From Streptomyces sp. CB09001 (GTDB taxonomy: Bacteria; Actinomycetota; Actinomycetes; Streptomycetales; Streptomycetaceae): a stretch of 64,000 bases of DNA. The stretch is taken from NCBI RefSeq assembly GCF_003369795.1, contig NZ_CP026730.1:7183001-7247000 (forward strand), in the 5' to 3' direction. Below are positions 57,232-64,000 of the stretch, one piece after another; within the stretch, counting starts at the first letter, position 1, and every line of letters starts with the position of its first letter. The notes under the pieces were generated by a model. The model saw nothing but the letters and a program-made list of their open reading frames with translations. It searched no databases and had not been told where the DNA came from. A program made the translations under genes and the position numbers.

Positions 57232-58530
57232 TCACACGGGCAGCGACTCCCGGAACTCGGCCAGGTACGGGCCCACGTCGACCTGGATCGAAGCGCCTTC
57301 GGTCCGGCCGTAGCGCTGGACGATGCCGGTGAGGTACCCGCCGATCTCCTCGCGCATCTCCTCGGCCGAGGGCAGTGCGGCGGTGCCGTCGATCAGGCGG
57401 GCCACCCACTGTGCCTGGGCCTCCACCAGACGGGTGATGGCGCCCACGGGCCGCACCAGTCCGACGAAGTACATCCCGGGCCGGTCCGCCGGAGCGACCC
57501 GCCGGTACAGCTCGACCGAGCCGTCGGCGGCCACCGGACAGCCGGCGGGCAGGAAGGGGAAGGTCATGCGGAAACCGGTGCAGTAGACGACCGCGTCGGC
57601 GGTCTCGGAGCTGCCGTCCGCGAACACGACCCGGTCGCCCTCGAAGGAGGCGATCGCGGGCTTGGGGGTCACCGCCCCGTGCCGGATCCGGCTGAGGATC
57701 TCGTCCGAGAGGGTCGTCGCGGAGGAGAAGACCGGGTGGTCGGGCTCGGGCAGGCCGTAGTCCGACAGGCGGCCGCGCGCCACCAGCAGGGCCTGCTCCA
57801 CCCACTGGCGCCGCTGGGCGAAGGACATCTCGTTCCACCACGGCGCCTCGGCGATCTCGTCGACCGACATCCCGAAGAGCTGCTTGGGCACGATGTGCAG
57901 CCCCCGGCGCACCGACAGCAGGGTCCGCTCCGCGTGCCGCGAGAGGTCGGCGGCGATGTCCACCGCGGAGGCGCCGAGGCCCACCACGACGACGCGGCGG
58001 CCGGCGAAGTCGGCGCCGTCGCGGTAGTCGAGGGAGTGAAGAATCGTTCCGGCGAAGGACTCCGCGCCGACCGGAAGGGGGTCGGGCAGGGCCGGGTCGG
58101 TGTGGTGCCCGGAGGCGACGACCACCTGCTCGAACCGGCGTGAGCTCGGTGCGCCGTCCGCGTCCCTGCTGACGACGGTCCACATGCCGTCCGCGTCCCG
58201 GCGGACGGACACCACCTCGGTCCGCAGCTCGACGTGGCCGAGCAGATCCGCCCACTCGGCGAAGGAGCGCAGATAGGCGGCGACCTGCCCGTGCCGGGGG
58301 TAGAGCGGGTACGAGGACGGCATCGGGAAGTCCGCGTAACCGGTCAGCTGCTTGGCGGTGTTCAGGTGCAGGGACTGATAGCCCGGACCCCGCTCACCGG
58401 CCCCCGGCTGACGCCAGATCCCGCCGACGTCGGGTGCCTTCTCCAGACAGACGAAGGAGATGCCGCGCTCCTTCAGGGCATGGCCCACCGCCAGCCCCGA
58501 CAGGCCTGCACCGATCACACACACACGCAC
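57232..58530 (-). CDS. Flavin-containing monooxygenase
   Basis: A 432-aa class B flavin monooxygenase: FAD motif GAGLSGL (7-13), the FMO fingerprint FAGTILHSLDY (about 158-168), NADPH motif GLGASAVD (about 184), and YCTGF near the end. It should N-oxygenate an amine substrate. GTG 58530 is preceded by GGGGGA. It converges on the prenyltransferase gene; in S. coelicolor the matching pair is reported to turn L-tryptophan into a prenylated indole acetaldoxime/acetonitrile, so this enzyme likely oxidises 5-dimethylallyltryptophan. Confidence 0.9.
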   Translation of the reverse strand: MRVCVIGAGLSGLAVGHALKERGISFVCLEKAPDVGGIWRQPGAGERGPGYQSLHLNTAKQLTGYADFPMPSSYPLYPRHGQVAAYLRSFAEWADLLGHVELRTEVVSVRRDADGMWTVVSRDADGAPSSRRFEQVVVASGHHTDPALPDPLPVGAESFAGTILHSLDYRDGADFAGRRVVVVGLGASAVDIAADLSRHAERTLLSVRRGLHIVPKQLFGMSVDEIAEAPWWNEMSFAQRRQWVEQALLVARGRLSDYGLPEPDHPVFSSATTLSDEILSRIRHGAVTPKPAIASFEGDRVVFADGSSETADAVVYCTGFRMTFPFLPAGCPVAADGSVELYRRVAPADRPGMYFVGLVRPVGAITRLVEAQAQWVARLIDGTAALPSAEEMREEIGGYLTGIVQRYGRTEGASIQVDVGPYLAEFRESLPV

Positions 58531-58641
58531 GGGATGTCCCCCCAGGATGTACTCAACCTCCCCCGATCATGCCTTTACTGCCCATCCGTCTCTTCCCGCA
58601 CACCAGCACGACCGACGAACGGACGTGTCCGTGCTCACGTT

Positions 58642-59988
58642 TCACGCGCCCCGCTGGTCCCACACCCGGCGGATCTTGCCGAGCGAGCGCTCCAGGGTCT
58701 CCGGCTCGACGACCTCCACCTCCACGGTCACGCCGACACCGTCCTTGACGCCCTGGGCGATCGCCCTCGCGGCGGCCTCGCGCTGCTCGGGACCCGCGTC
58801 GGGCCGGGCCTCCACGCGCACGGTCATGTGATCCATGCGGCCGCGTTCGGTGAGCCGGATCTGGAAGTGCGGGGCGACGCCGGGCGTGCGCAGCACGATC
58901 TCCTCGACCTGGGTGGGGAAGACGTTCACCCCGCGCAGGATGATCATGTCGTCGCAGCGGCCGGTGACCTTCCGCATCCGGCGGAAGGCGGGACGTGCGG
59001 TGCCGGGCAGCAGGCGGGTCAGGTCGCGGGTGCGGTAGCGGATCACCGGGAGCGCCTCCTTGGTGAGGGAGGTGAAGACGATCTCGCCCTCCTCGCCCTC
59101 GGGCAGCACGGCGTCCGTGAGCGGGTCCACCACCTCGGGGTAGAAGTGGTCCTCCCAGATGTGCAGGCCGTCCTTGGTCTCGACGCACTCCTGCGCCACG
59201 CCGGGGCCGATCACCTCGGACAGGCCGTAGATGTCGACGGCGTGGATGTCCATGCGCTCCTCGATCTCGCGCCGCATTTCCTCGGTCCACGGCTCCGCGC
59301 CGAAGATGCCGACCTCGAGGGAGCTGGTGCGCGGATCGACGCCCTGGCGCTCGAACTCGTCGAGCAGGGTGAGCATGTAGGACGGGGTGACCATGATGAT
59401 CTCGGGCCGGAAGTCCTGGATGATCTGCACCTGACGTGCCGTCATGCCGCCGGAGGCGGGGATCACCGTGCAGCCGGCACGTTCGGCGCCGTAGTGCGCG
59501 CCGAGGCCGCCCGTGAACAGGCCGTAGCCGTAGGAGATGTGGACCTTGTGGCCGGGGCGGCCGCCCGCGGCGCGGATCGAACGGGCTATGACGTCCGCCC
59601 ACATGGACAGGTCGTTCTCGGTGTACCCGACGACGGTGGCGCGGCCGGTGGTGCCGCTGGAGGCGTGCACGCGCCGCACGTCGGCCATCGGGACGGCGAA
59701 CATGCCGAAGGGGTAGGTGTCCCGCAGGTCGGCCTTGGTGGTGAAGGGGAACCTGGACAGGTCGGCCAGGCTGCGGCAGTCGTCGGGGGTCACCCCGGCG
59801 GCGTCGAACTTCTTGCGGTACAGCTCGACGTTGTCGTAGGCGTGCCGCAGGGTCGCGCGCAGACGGCCGAGCTGGAGCTCCCGGAGCTGCTCGCGGGACA
59901 GGCGCTCGGCGTCGTCCAGCAGGTCGTGGGGGAGGGGCTCGCCCGGTCGGGGCGCCGGGGCCGCCCCGGTCGTCGGCTCGCTGCTCAT
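58642..59988 (-). CDS. paaK: Phenylacetate-CoA ligase
   Basis: A 448-aa adenylate-forming ligase that activates phenylacetate as its CoA thioester, the first step of the aerobic phenylacetate pathway. AMP-binding motif HASSGTTGRATVVGYT (about 108-123), DIYGLSEVIGPGVAQEC, and the C-terminal DDMIILRGVNVFPTQVEE hinge and GKIRRV lysine. Its ATG overlaps the paaI stop (ATGA). Divergent from the paaA-E ring-oxygenase operon. Confidence 0.95.
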   Translation of the reverse strand: MSSEPTTGAAPAPRPGEPLPHDLLDDAERLSREQLRELQLGRLRATLRHAYDNVELYRKKFDAAGVTPDDCRSLADLSRFPFTTKADLRDTYPFGMFAVPMADVRRVHASSGTTGRATVVGYTENDLSMWADVIARSIRAAGGRPGHKVHISYGYGLFTGGLGAHYGAERAGCTVIPASGGMTARQVQIIQDFRPEIIMVTPSYMLTLLDEFERQGVDPRTSSLEVGIFGAEPWTEEMRREIEERMDIHAVDIYGLSEVIGPGVAQECVETKDGLHIWEDHFYPEVVDPLTDAVLPEGEEGEIVFTSLTKEALPVIRYRTRDLTRLLPGTARPAFRRMRKVTGRCDDMIILRGVNVFPTQVEEIVLRTPGVAPHFQIRLTERGRMDHMTVRVEARPDAGPEQREAAARAIAQGVKDGVGVTVEVEVVEPETLERSLGKIRRVWDQRGA

Positions 59989-60491
59989 CGCGACTCCTTC
60001 GTCGTCGTGCCGGGCGTCTCGCGCGCCGTGTCCTGCCGCGCCCCGTTGCCGTTGCCGTCGGCGGTGCCTCGCCCGTCGTCCCGCACGCTGCGGCTGCGCC
60101 CCCGGAACTCCGCGACCACCTCGTCGCCGCGCCGCACGCTCACGTCGTAGATCCCGCTGCGTCCGTACCGGACCCGCTCCTCGGCGCGGGCCACGAGCAC
60201 GTCGCCCTCGCGGGCCGGGGCGACGAAGACGATGTCGGCGCCGGCCGCCACGGTCACCGGGCCGTGGCTGTTGCAGGCGCAGGCGAAGGCGGTGTCGGCC
60301 AGCAGGAACAGGAATCCGCCGTGGGCGATCCGGTGTCCGTTCACCATCGCCGGGGTCACGGTCATCCGGACCAGGGCGGTCCCCTCCCCGTGCTCCACCA
60401 GCTCGATCCCGAGCCCCCGGGAGGCCTCGTCCGCGGAGAACATCGCCTCCGTGGGCGTCTGCTCAGTGGCCTGCGACACCGTATCCACCAC
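59985..60491 (-). CDS. paaI: Hydroxyphenylacetyl-CoA thioesterase PaaI
   Basis: A 168-aa hotdog thioesterase with the catalytic segment NGHRIAHGGFLFLLADTAFACACNS (Asp near residue 66). In this pathway it rescues CoA from dead-end hydroxyphenylacetyl-CoA. The C-terminal 30 residues are a Gly/Asp/Arg-rich extension unlike E. coli PaaI. The start is GTG 60491 or the next GTG; GGAG lies five bases before the first. A palindromic ACCGA...TCGGT site lies 12 bases upstream, and paaK is coupled downstream. Confidence 0.93.
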   Translation of the reverse strand: MVDTVSQATEQTPTEAMFSADEASRGLGIELVEHGEGTALVRMTVTPAMVNGHRIAHGGFLFLLADTAFACACNSHGPVTVAAGADIVFVAPAREGDVLVARAEERVRYGRSGIYDVSVRRGDEVVAEFRGRSRSVRDDGRGTADGNGNGARQDTARETPGTTTKESR

Positions 60492-60502
60492 CTTGTCTCC
60501 CG

Positions 60503-60516
60503 ACCGACCATTCGGT
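60503..60516. promoter_or_regulatory. PaaR-type operator, paaI side
   Basis: ACCGA-ccat-TCGGT palindrome upstream of paaI. On the minus strand it shares cgaatggtcggt with the site upstream of paaA, implying one repressor (TetR-type PaaR in actinobacteria) controls both operons. Confidence 0.72.
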
Positions 60517-60621
60517 TAGCTCGCGGCAAGGCCAAGTAATCCAGCCACGCGGCGGCGCTGTCAAGAGTGTGACCGGCGGGGTCCGGCCCTTGCCCGGCGC
60601 ACGGAAACACGTCACACTGAT

Positions 60622-60639
60622 ACCGAACGAATGGTCGGT
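60622..60639. promoter_or_regulatory. PaaR-type operator, paaA side
   Basis: ACCGA-acgaatgg-TCGGT, 16 bases before paaA. The core cgaatggtcggt is identical to the reverse complement of the paaI-side site. Confidence 0.72.
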
Positions 60640-60655
60640 TGGGAAGCTGGTGACG

Positions 60656-61642
60656 ATGACCACGACACACGCCGCCGAGGCGCCGCCCCCGGACGCGCCG
60701 GACGGGCTCCAGGAGCACTTCGACGCGACGATCGCGCGCGACCAGCGCATCGAGCCGCGGGACTGGATGCCCGACGGCTACCGAAAGACGCTGGTACGGC
60801 AGATCGCCCAGCACGCGCACTCGGAGATCATCGGCATGCAGCCCGAGGGTGAGTGGATCACCCGGGCCCCGTCGCTGCGCCGCAAGGCGATCCTGTTCGC
60901 CAAGGTCCAGGACGAGGCCGGGCACGGGCTGTACCTGTACTCGGCGGCCGAGACGCTCGGCGCGGATCGCGACGACCTCACCCAGCGGCTGATCGAGGGG
61001 CGCCAGAAGTACTCGTCGATCTTCAACTACCCGACCCTGAGCTTCGCCGACGTCGGAGTGATCGGCTGGTTCGTGGACGGCGCCGCGATCTGCAACCAGG
61101 TGCCGCTGTGCCGCAGCTCGTACGGGCCCTACGCGCGCGCGATGGTGCGCATCTGCAAGGAGGAGTCCTTCCACCAGCGGCAGGGCTACGAGCTGCTGAT
61201 GACGATGATGCGCGGCACCGACGCCCAGCGGGAGATGGTCCAGGACGCGGTGAACCGCTGGTGGTGGCCGTCCCTGATGATGTTCGGCCCGCCCGACGAC
61301 GCCTCGCCCAACTCGGCGCGCTCCATGGCCTGGAAGATCAAGCGGCACAGCAACGACGAGCTGCGCCGCCGCTTCGTCGACATGACCGTCCCGCAGGCAC
61401 AGAAGCTCGGCGTCACCCTGCCCGACCCGGAGCTGCGCTGGAACGAGGAGAGCGGTCACCACGACTTCGGCACCCCCGACTGGGACGAGCTGATGCGGGT
61501 CATCAAGGGCGACGGGCCCTGCAACGACCGGCGGATGGAGCGGCGGCGCACCGCCCACGAGGAGGGCGCCTGGGTGCGCGAGGCGGCCACCGCCCACGCC
61601 GCCAAGCAGGCCGCCCGCGCGGAGAAGGGAGCGGCGGCATGA
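60656..61642 (+). CDS. paaA: Phenylacetyl-CoA 1,2-epoxidase catalytic subunit PaaA
   Basis: A 328-aa di-iron oxygenase alpha subunit that epoxidises phenylacetyl-CoA. Di-iron ligands are in QHAHSEIIGM, KVQDEAGHGLYLY, and RICKEESFHQRQGYELL, with the ExxH pattern. ATG 60656 follows GGAAG by nine bases; GTG 60650 is in frame but too close to it. First gene of a tightly coupled operon (ATGA overlap into paaB). Confidence 0.95.
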   Translation: MTTTHAAEAPPPDAPDGLQEHFDATIARDQRIEPRDWMPDGYRKTLVRQIAQHAHSEIIGMQPEGEWITRAPSLRRKAILFAKVQDEAGHGLYLYSAAETLGADRDDLTQRLIEGRQKYSSIFNYPTLSFADVGVIGWFVDGAAICNQVPLCRSSYGPYARAMVRICKEESFHQRQGYELLMTMMRGTDAQREMVQDAVNRWWWPSLMMFGPPDDASPNSARSMAWKIKRHSNDELRRRFVDMTVPQAQKLGVTLPDPELRWNEESGHHDFGTPDWDELMRVIKGDGPCNDRRMERRRTAHEEGAWVREAATAHAAKQAARAEKGAAA

Positions 61643-61950
61643 CCCCCGAGAAGGCCCGGCAGACCGACAGGAGGGGCTGGCCGCTGTACGAGGTGTTCGT
61701 GCGCGGCAAGCGCGGCCTTAACCACGTCCACGTCGGCTCGCTGCACGCCGCCGACGACGCCATGGCCCTCACCCACGCCCGCGACCTCTACACCCGGCGC
61801 AACGAGGGCGTGAGCATCTGGGTGGTGCGCTCCGAGCACATCGCCGCCTCCACCCGCGACGAGAAGGACCCCTTCTTCGCCCCCAGCGCCGACAAGGTCT
61901 ACCGCCACCCGACCTTCTACGACATCCCCGACGACGTCCCGCACATCTAG
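61639..61950 (+). CDS. paaB: Phenylacetyl-CoA epoxidase subunit PaaB
   Basis: A 103-aa small subunit with the family opening WPLYEVFVRGKRGLNHVHVGSLHAADDAMALTHARDLYTRR and IWVVRSEHIAAS. It is an essential structural part of the PaaABCE complex. Ends of neighbouring genes overlap (ATGA); GGAGAAGGG precedes the ATG. Confidence 0.95.
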   Translation: MTPEKARQTDRRGWPLYEVFVRGKRGLNHVHVGSLHAADDAMALTHARDLYTRRNEGVSIWVVRSEHIAASTRDEKDPFFAPSADKVYRHPTFYDIPDDVPHI

Positions 61951-61959
61951 GAGCAGGGC

Positions 61960-62787
61960 ATGAGTGACGACCACGTCTACCTCACCCTGGCCGAGGGGCA
62001 CGAGGACGACACCCGCTGGGCCTACGGCACCGGCTTCGAGGACCCGCTGCACGGCGTCGACACCACCGTCCCCGAGGGCGTCGACGCCGCGGCGCTGGCC
62101 GCCGAGTGCCTCGCGCTCGCCGACGACGCCCTGGTCGGCGCCCAGCGGCTCGCCGAGTGGGTCACCCGCGCGCCCGAGCTGGAGGAGGAGGTGGCGCTGG
62201 CCAACATCGGCCTCGACCTCCTCGGACAGGCCCGCCTGCTCTACTCGCGCGCAGGCCAGGCCGACGGCACCGGCCGCGGCGAGGACGCCTACGCCTACTT
62301 CCGCGACGCCGGCGACTTCCGCAACGTCCGCCTGGCCGAACTCCCGGGCGGCGACTTCGCGTTCGCCGTCGTGCGGCTGCTGGTGCTCTCCAGCTGGCGC
62401 CTGGCCCACTTCCGGCGGCTGGAGACACACCCCGACCCGGTGCTCGCGGCGGTCGCCGCCAAGGGCGTCAAGGAGCTGACCTACCACCGGCAGTACGCCG
62501 CCGAGTGGTGCGTGCGCCTGGGCGACGGCACCGACGAGTCGCACCGCAGGATGCGCGCCGCACTGGACGAGGTCGCCCCGTACCTGGGTGAGCTGCACAC
62601 GGCGTACGACGTCCGGGACGAGGTCGCCGACGACCTGCGCCAGGTCACGGAGGCGGCCGGGCTGCCCCTGCCCGTGTACCGGCCGCTGCCCGGCTCGGGC
62701 CGGGCCGGCGAGCACACCGAACACCTGGCGCCGCTCCTGACCGAGCTGCAGGGCGTCGCCCGCGCCCACCCGGAGGCGACATGGTGA
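61960..62787 (+). CDS. paaC: Phenylacetyl-CoA epoxidase subunit PaaC
   Basis: A 275-aa ferritin-like subunit paralogous to PaaA but without a full di-iron site. It has LADDALVGAQRLAEWVTRAPELEEEVALANIGLDLLGQARLLY and LTYHRQYAAEWCVRLGDGTDESHRRM. It forms the structural heterodimer with PaaA. It lies nine bases after paaB and overlaps paaD by seven bases. Confidence 0.95.
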   Translation: MSDDHVYLTLAEGHEDDTRWAYGTGFEDPLHGVDTTVPEGVDAAALAAECLALADDALVGAQRLAEWVTRAPELEEEVALANIGLDLLGQARLLYSRAGQADGTGRGEDAYAYFRDAGDFRNVRLAELPGGDFAFAVVRLLVLSSWRLAHFRRLETHPDPVLAAVAAKGVKELTYHRQYAAEWCVRLGDGTDESHRRMRAALDEVAPYLGELHTAYDVRDEVADDLRQVTEAAGLPLPVYRPLPGSGRAGEHTEHLAPLLTELQGVARAHPEATW

Positions 62788-63296
62788 CCCGGGACCCCGC
62801 CCTCCTGGACGCCCGCCGCGCCCGGCACGTCGCCGAGCAGGTGGCCGACCCCGAGCTGCCCATGCTGACCCTCGCCGACCTCGGCGTCCTGCGCGACGTC
62901 GAGGTGGAAGGGGACGGCACCGTGGTCGCCAGCCTGACCCCCACCTACTCGGGCTGCCCGGCCATGGCCGAGATGCGGGCGGACGTCGCCGCTCGGCTGC
63001 GCGCGGCGGGCTACCCGCGCGTGGAGATCCGCACCGTCCTGGACCCGCCCTGGACCAGCGACTGGATCACCGAGTCCGGCCGCGGCAAGCTCGCCGAGCA
63101 CGGGATCGCCCCGCCCGGCGCCGCGCCCCGCGGCCCGGTCTCCCTGGTGCTGTCGCCCACCCGGCCCGCGGTGCCCTGCCCCCGCTGCGGCTCGGCGGAC
63201 ACCGAGGAGACCTCCCGCTTCGCCGCCACGTCCTGCAAGGCGCTGTGGCGCTGCCGGGCCTGCCGCGAGCCGTTCGAGTACGTCAAGGAGATCTGA
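62781..63296 (+). CDS. paaD: PaaD, MIP18 family protein for epoxidase maturation
   Basis: A 171-aa protein: an N-terminal DUF59/MIP18 domain (DPELPMLTLADLGVLRDV, TPTYSGCPAM with the conserved Cys) and a C-terminal zinc ribbon (CPRCGS ... CRACREPFEYVKEI). It is thought to help assemble the iron centres of the phenylacetyl-CoA epoxidase. Its TGA shares one base with the paaE ATG (TGATG). Confidence 0.93.
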   Translation: MVTRDPALLDARRARHVAEQVADPELPMLTLADLGVLRDVEVEGDGTVVASLTPTYSGCPAMAEMRADVAARLRAAGYPRVEIRTVLDPPWTSDWITESGRGKLAEHGIAPPGAAPRGPVSLVLSPTRPAVPCPRCGSADTEETSRFAATSCKALWRCRACREPFEYVKEI

Positions 63297-64000
63297 TGGC
63301 CCCGACCGCCCCCGTCCCGGCGGCCCCGGTGCGTACCCGCCGCCGGCCCGCCTTCCACCGTCTGCGCGTCGCGGCCGTCGAGCGGCTGTGCGCGGACGCG
63401 GCGGCCGTGAGTTTCGAGATCCCCGACGAGCTGGCCGGGGAGTTCGTCTTCGCGCCCGGTCAGTCACTCACCCTGCGGCGCGAGGTGGACGGCCGGGACG
63501 AGCGCCGCTCGTACTCGATCTGCGCACCGGCCGGCTCGGCGCCGCGCATCGGGGTCCGGGTGGTGCCGGGCGGACTGTTCTCGGCGTGGCTGGTCGACGA
63601 GGTGCGGCCGGGCGACACCGTCGAGGTGATGGCGCCCACCGGCCTCTTCACGCCCGACCTGACCACCCCCGGCCACCATGTACTGATCGCGGCCGGTTCG
63701 GGCATCACGCCGATGGTGTCCATCGCCGAGTCGGTGCTCGCCGCCGACGACCGCTCCACCGTCACCCTCTTCTACGGCAACCGCCGCACCGACACGGTGA
63801 TGTTCGCCGACCAGCTCGCCGACCTGAAGGACCTCCACCCGACCCGCTTCCACCTCGCCCACGTGCTCTCCCGCGAGCCCCGCGAGGCCGAGGTGCTCTC
63901 CGGACGCCTGGACGCGGGACGGCTCTCGGCGCTCATCGGCTCGCTGCTGGACGCGGAGAGCACGGACCACTGGTGGCTGTGCGGACCGCAGGGCATGGTC
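63296..64000 (+). CDS. paaE: Phenylacetyl-CoA epoxidase reductase PaaE (truncated by window end)
   Basis: The first 235 residues of the FAD/NAD(P) reductase that supplies electrons to PaaA. FAD-binding RRSYSICAP (about 63), nucleotide-binding GSGITPMVSIAES (about 136) and terminal WLCGPQGMV are present. The C-terminal 2Fe-2S plant-type ferredoxin domain lies beyond the window edge. Tight coupling with paaD (TGATG). Confidence 0.95.
   Translation, partial: MAPTAPVPAAPVRTRRRPAFHRLRVAAVERLCADAAAVSFEIPDELAGEFVFAPGQSLTLRREVDGRDERRSYSICAPAGSAPRIGVRVVPGGLFSAWLVDEVRPGDTVEVMAPTGLFTPDLTTPGHHVLIAAGSGITPMVSIAESVLAADDRSTVTLFYGNRRTDTVMFADQLADLKDLHPTRFHLAHVLSREPREAEVLSGRLDAGRLSALIGSLLDAESTDHWWLCGPQGMV

Noticed and set aside
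1..64000. tRNA, rRNA, insertion sequence, integrase or phage genes
   Set aside because: I looked for CCA-ended cloverleaf segments, transposase and integrase motifs and flanking inverted repeats and saw none.

Overview
High-GC actinobacterial chromosome from the genus Streptomyces, most like the S. coelicolor/S. lividans group. The evidence is strong third-position GC bias, many GTG starts, 4-bp ATGA/GTGA coupling between genes, two conservons (cvnABCD), an NsrR-flavohaemoprotein pair, a snapalysin-LysR pair and one TTA codon. I see no tRNA, rRNA, CRISPR array, integrase or insertion sequence. Codon use looks native almost throughout; the epoxide hydrolase/TetR block (27.1-28.8 kb) is visibly poorer in GC and may have been acquired. 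Family assignments are my recognition of the translated sequence; no database search was run.

Left part (1-20.8 kb): the tail of an unknown gene, an SDR, a YihY membrane protein and an enolase-superfamily enzyme come first. A complete leftward conservon follows (cvnA-B-C-D, a CYP157-like P450, a CYP154-like P450). Then come a GAF-ANTAR protein, a MarR regulator coupled to an MFS-USP fusion, a divergent SDR/XRE pair, a cupin, nsrR and the NO-detoxifying flavohaemoprotein with an NsrR operator before each gene. A STAS-like protein, CbiZ, snapalysin with its divergent LysR regulator, and a PepSY lipoprotein end this part.

Middle part (20.8-47.6 kb): a probable benzoylformate-to-benzoate operon (benzoylformate decarboxylase, benzaldehyde dehydrogenase, aromatic-acid transporter) faces a LysR regulator. 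Next are an S51 peptidase, the epoxide hydrolase/TetR pair around a palindromic operator, phosphoglucomutase, a third type of P450, a methyltransferase, and stress-signalling proteins (RsbW-like kinase, PAS-GAF-PP2C phosphatase). A His/Asp-rich repeat surface protein lies beside a class F sortase. A SchA/CurD-type protein converges on an O-methyltransferase. A beta-helix secreted protein, an isochorismatase and a GntR-DapA/NanA-MFS set resembling sialic-acid catabolism complete it.

Right part (47-64 kb): an Rpf-like lysozyme, an orphan ABC ATPase, a lipoprotein, a trypsin-fold protease and a TauE permease precede a second, rightward conservon (cvnA-B-C-D plus a CYP157-like P450), whose cvnC carries the TTA codon. 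Downstream, a 35-codon ORF with a near-perfect ribosome binding site contains an 11-bp hairpin and is coupled by GTGA to a DMATS-type prenyltransferase; a flavin monooxygenase converges on it. The window ends in the phenylacetate genes paaK-paaI and, divergently, paaABCDE, with matching palindromic sites at both promoters.

The most notable items are the coupled small ORF/hairpin before the prenyltransferase, the conservon P450s lacking the usual ExxR and oxygen-activating residues, the TTA codon in cvnC, the repeat-protein/sortase pair, and a set of probable leaderless genes with a TANNNT box 6-7 bases before the start codon.
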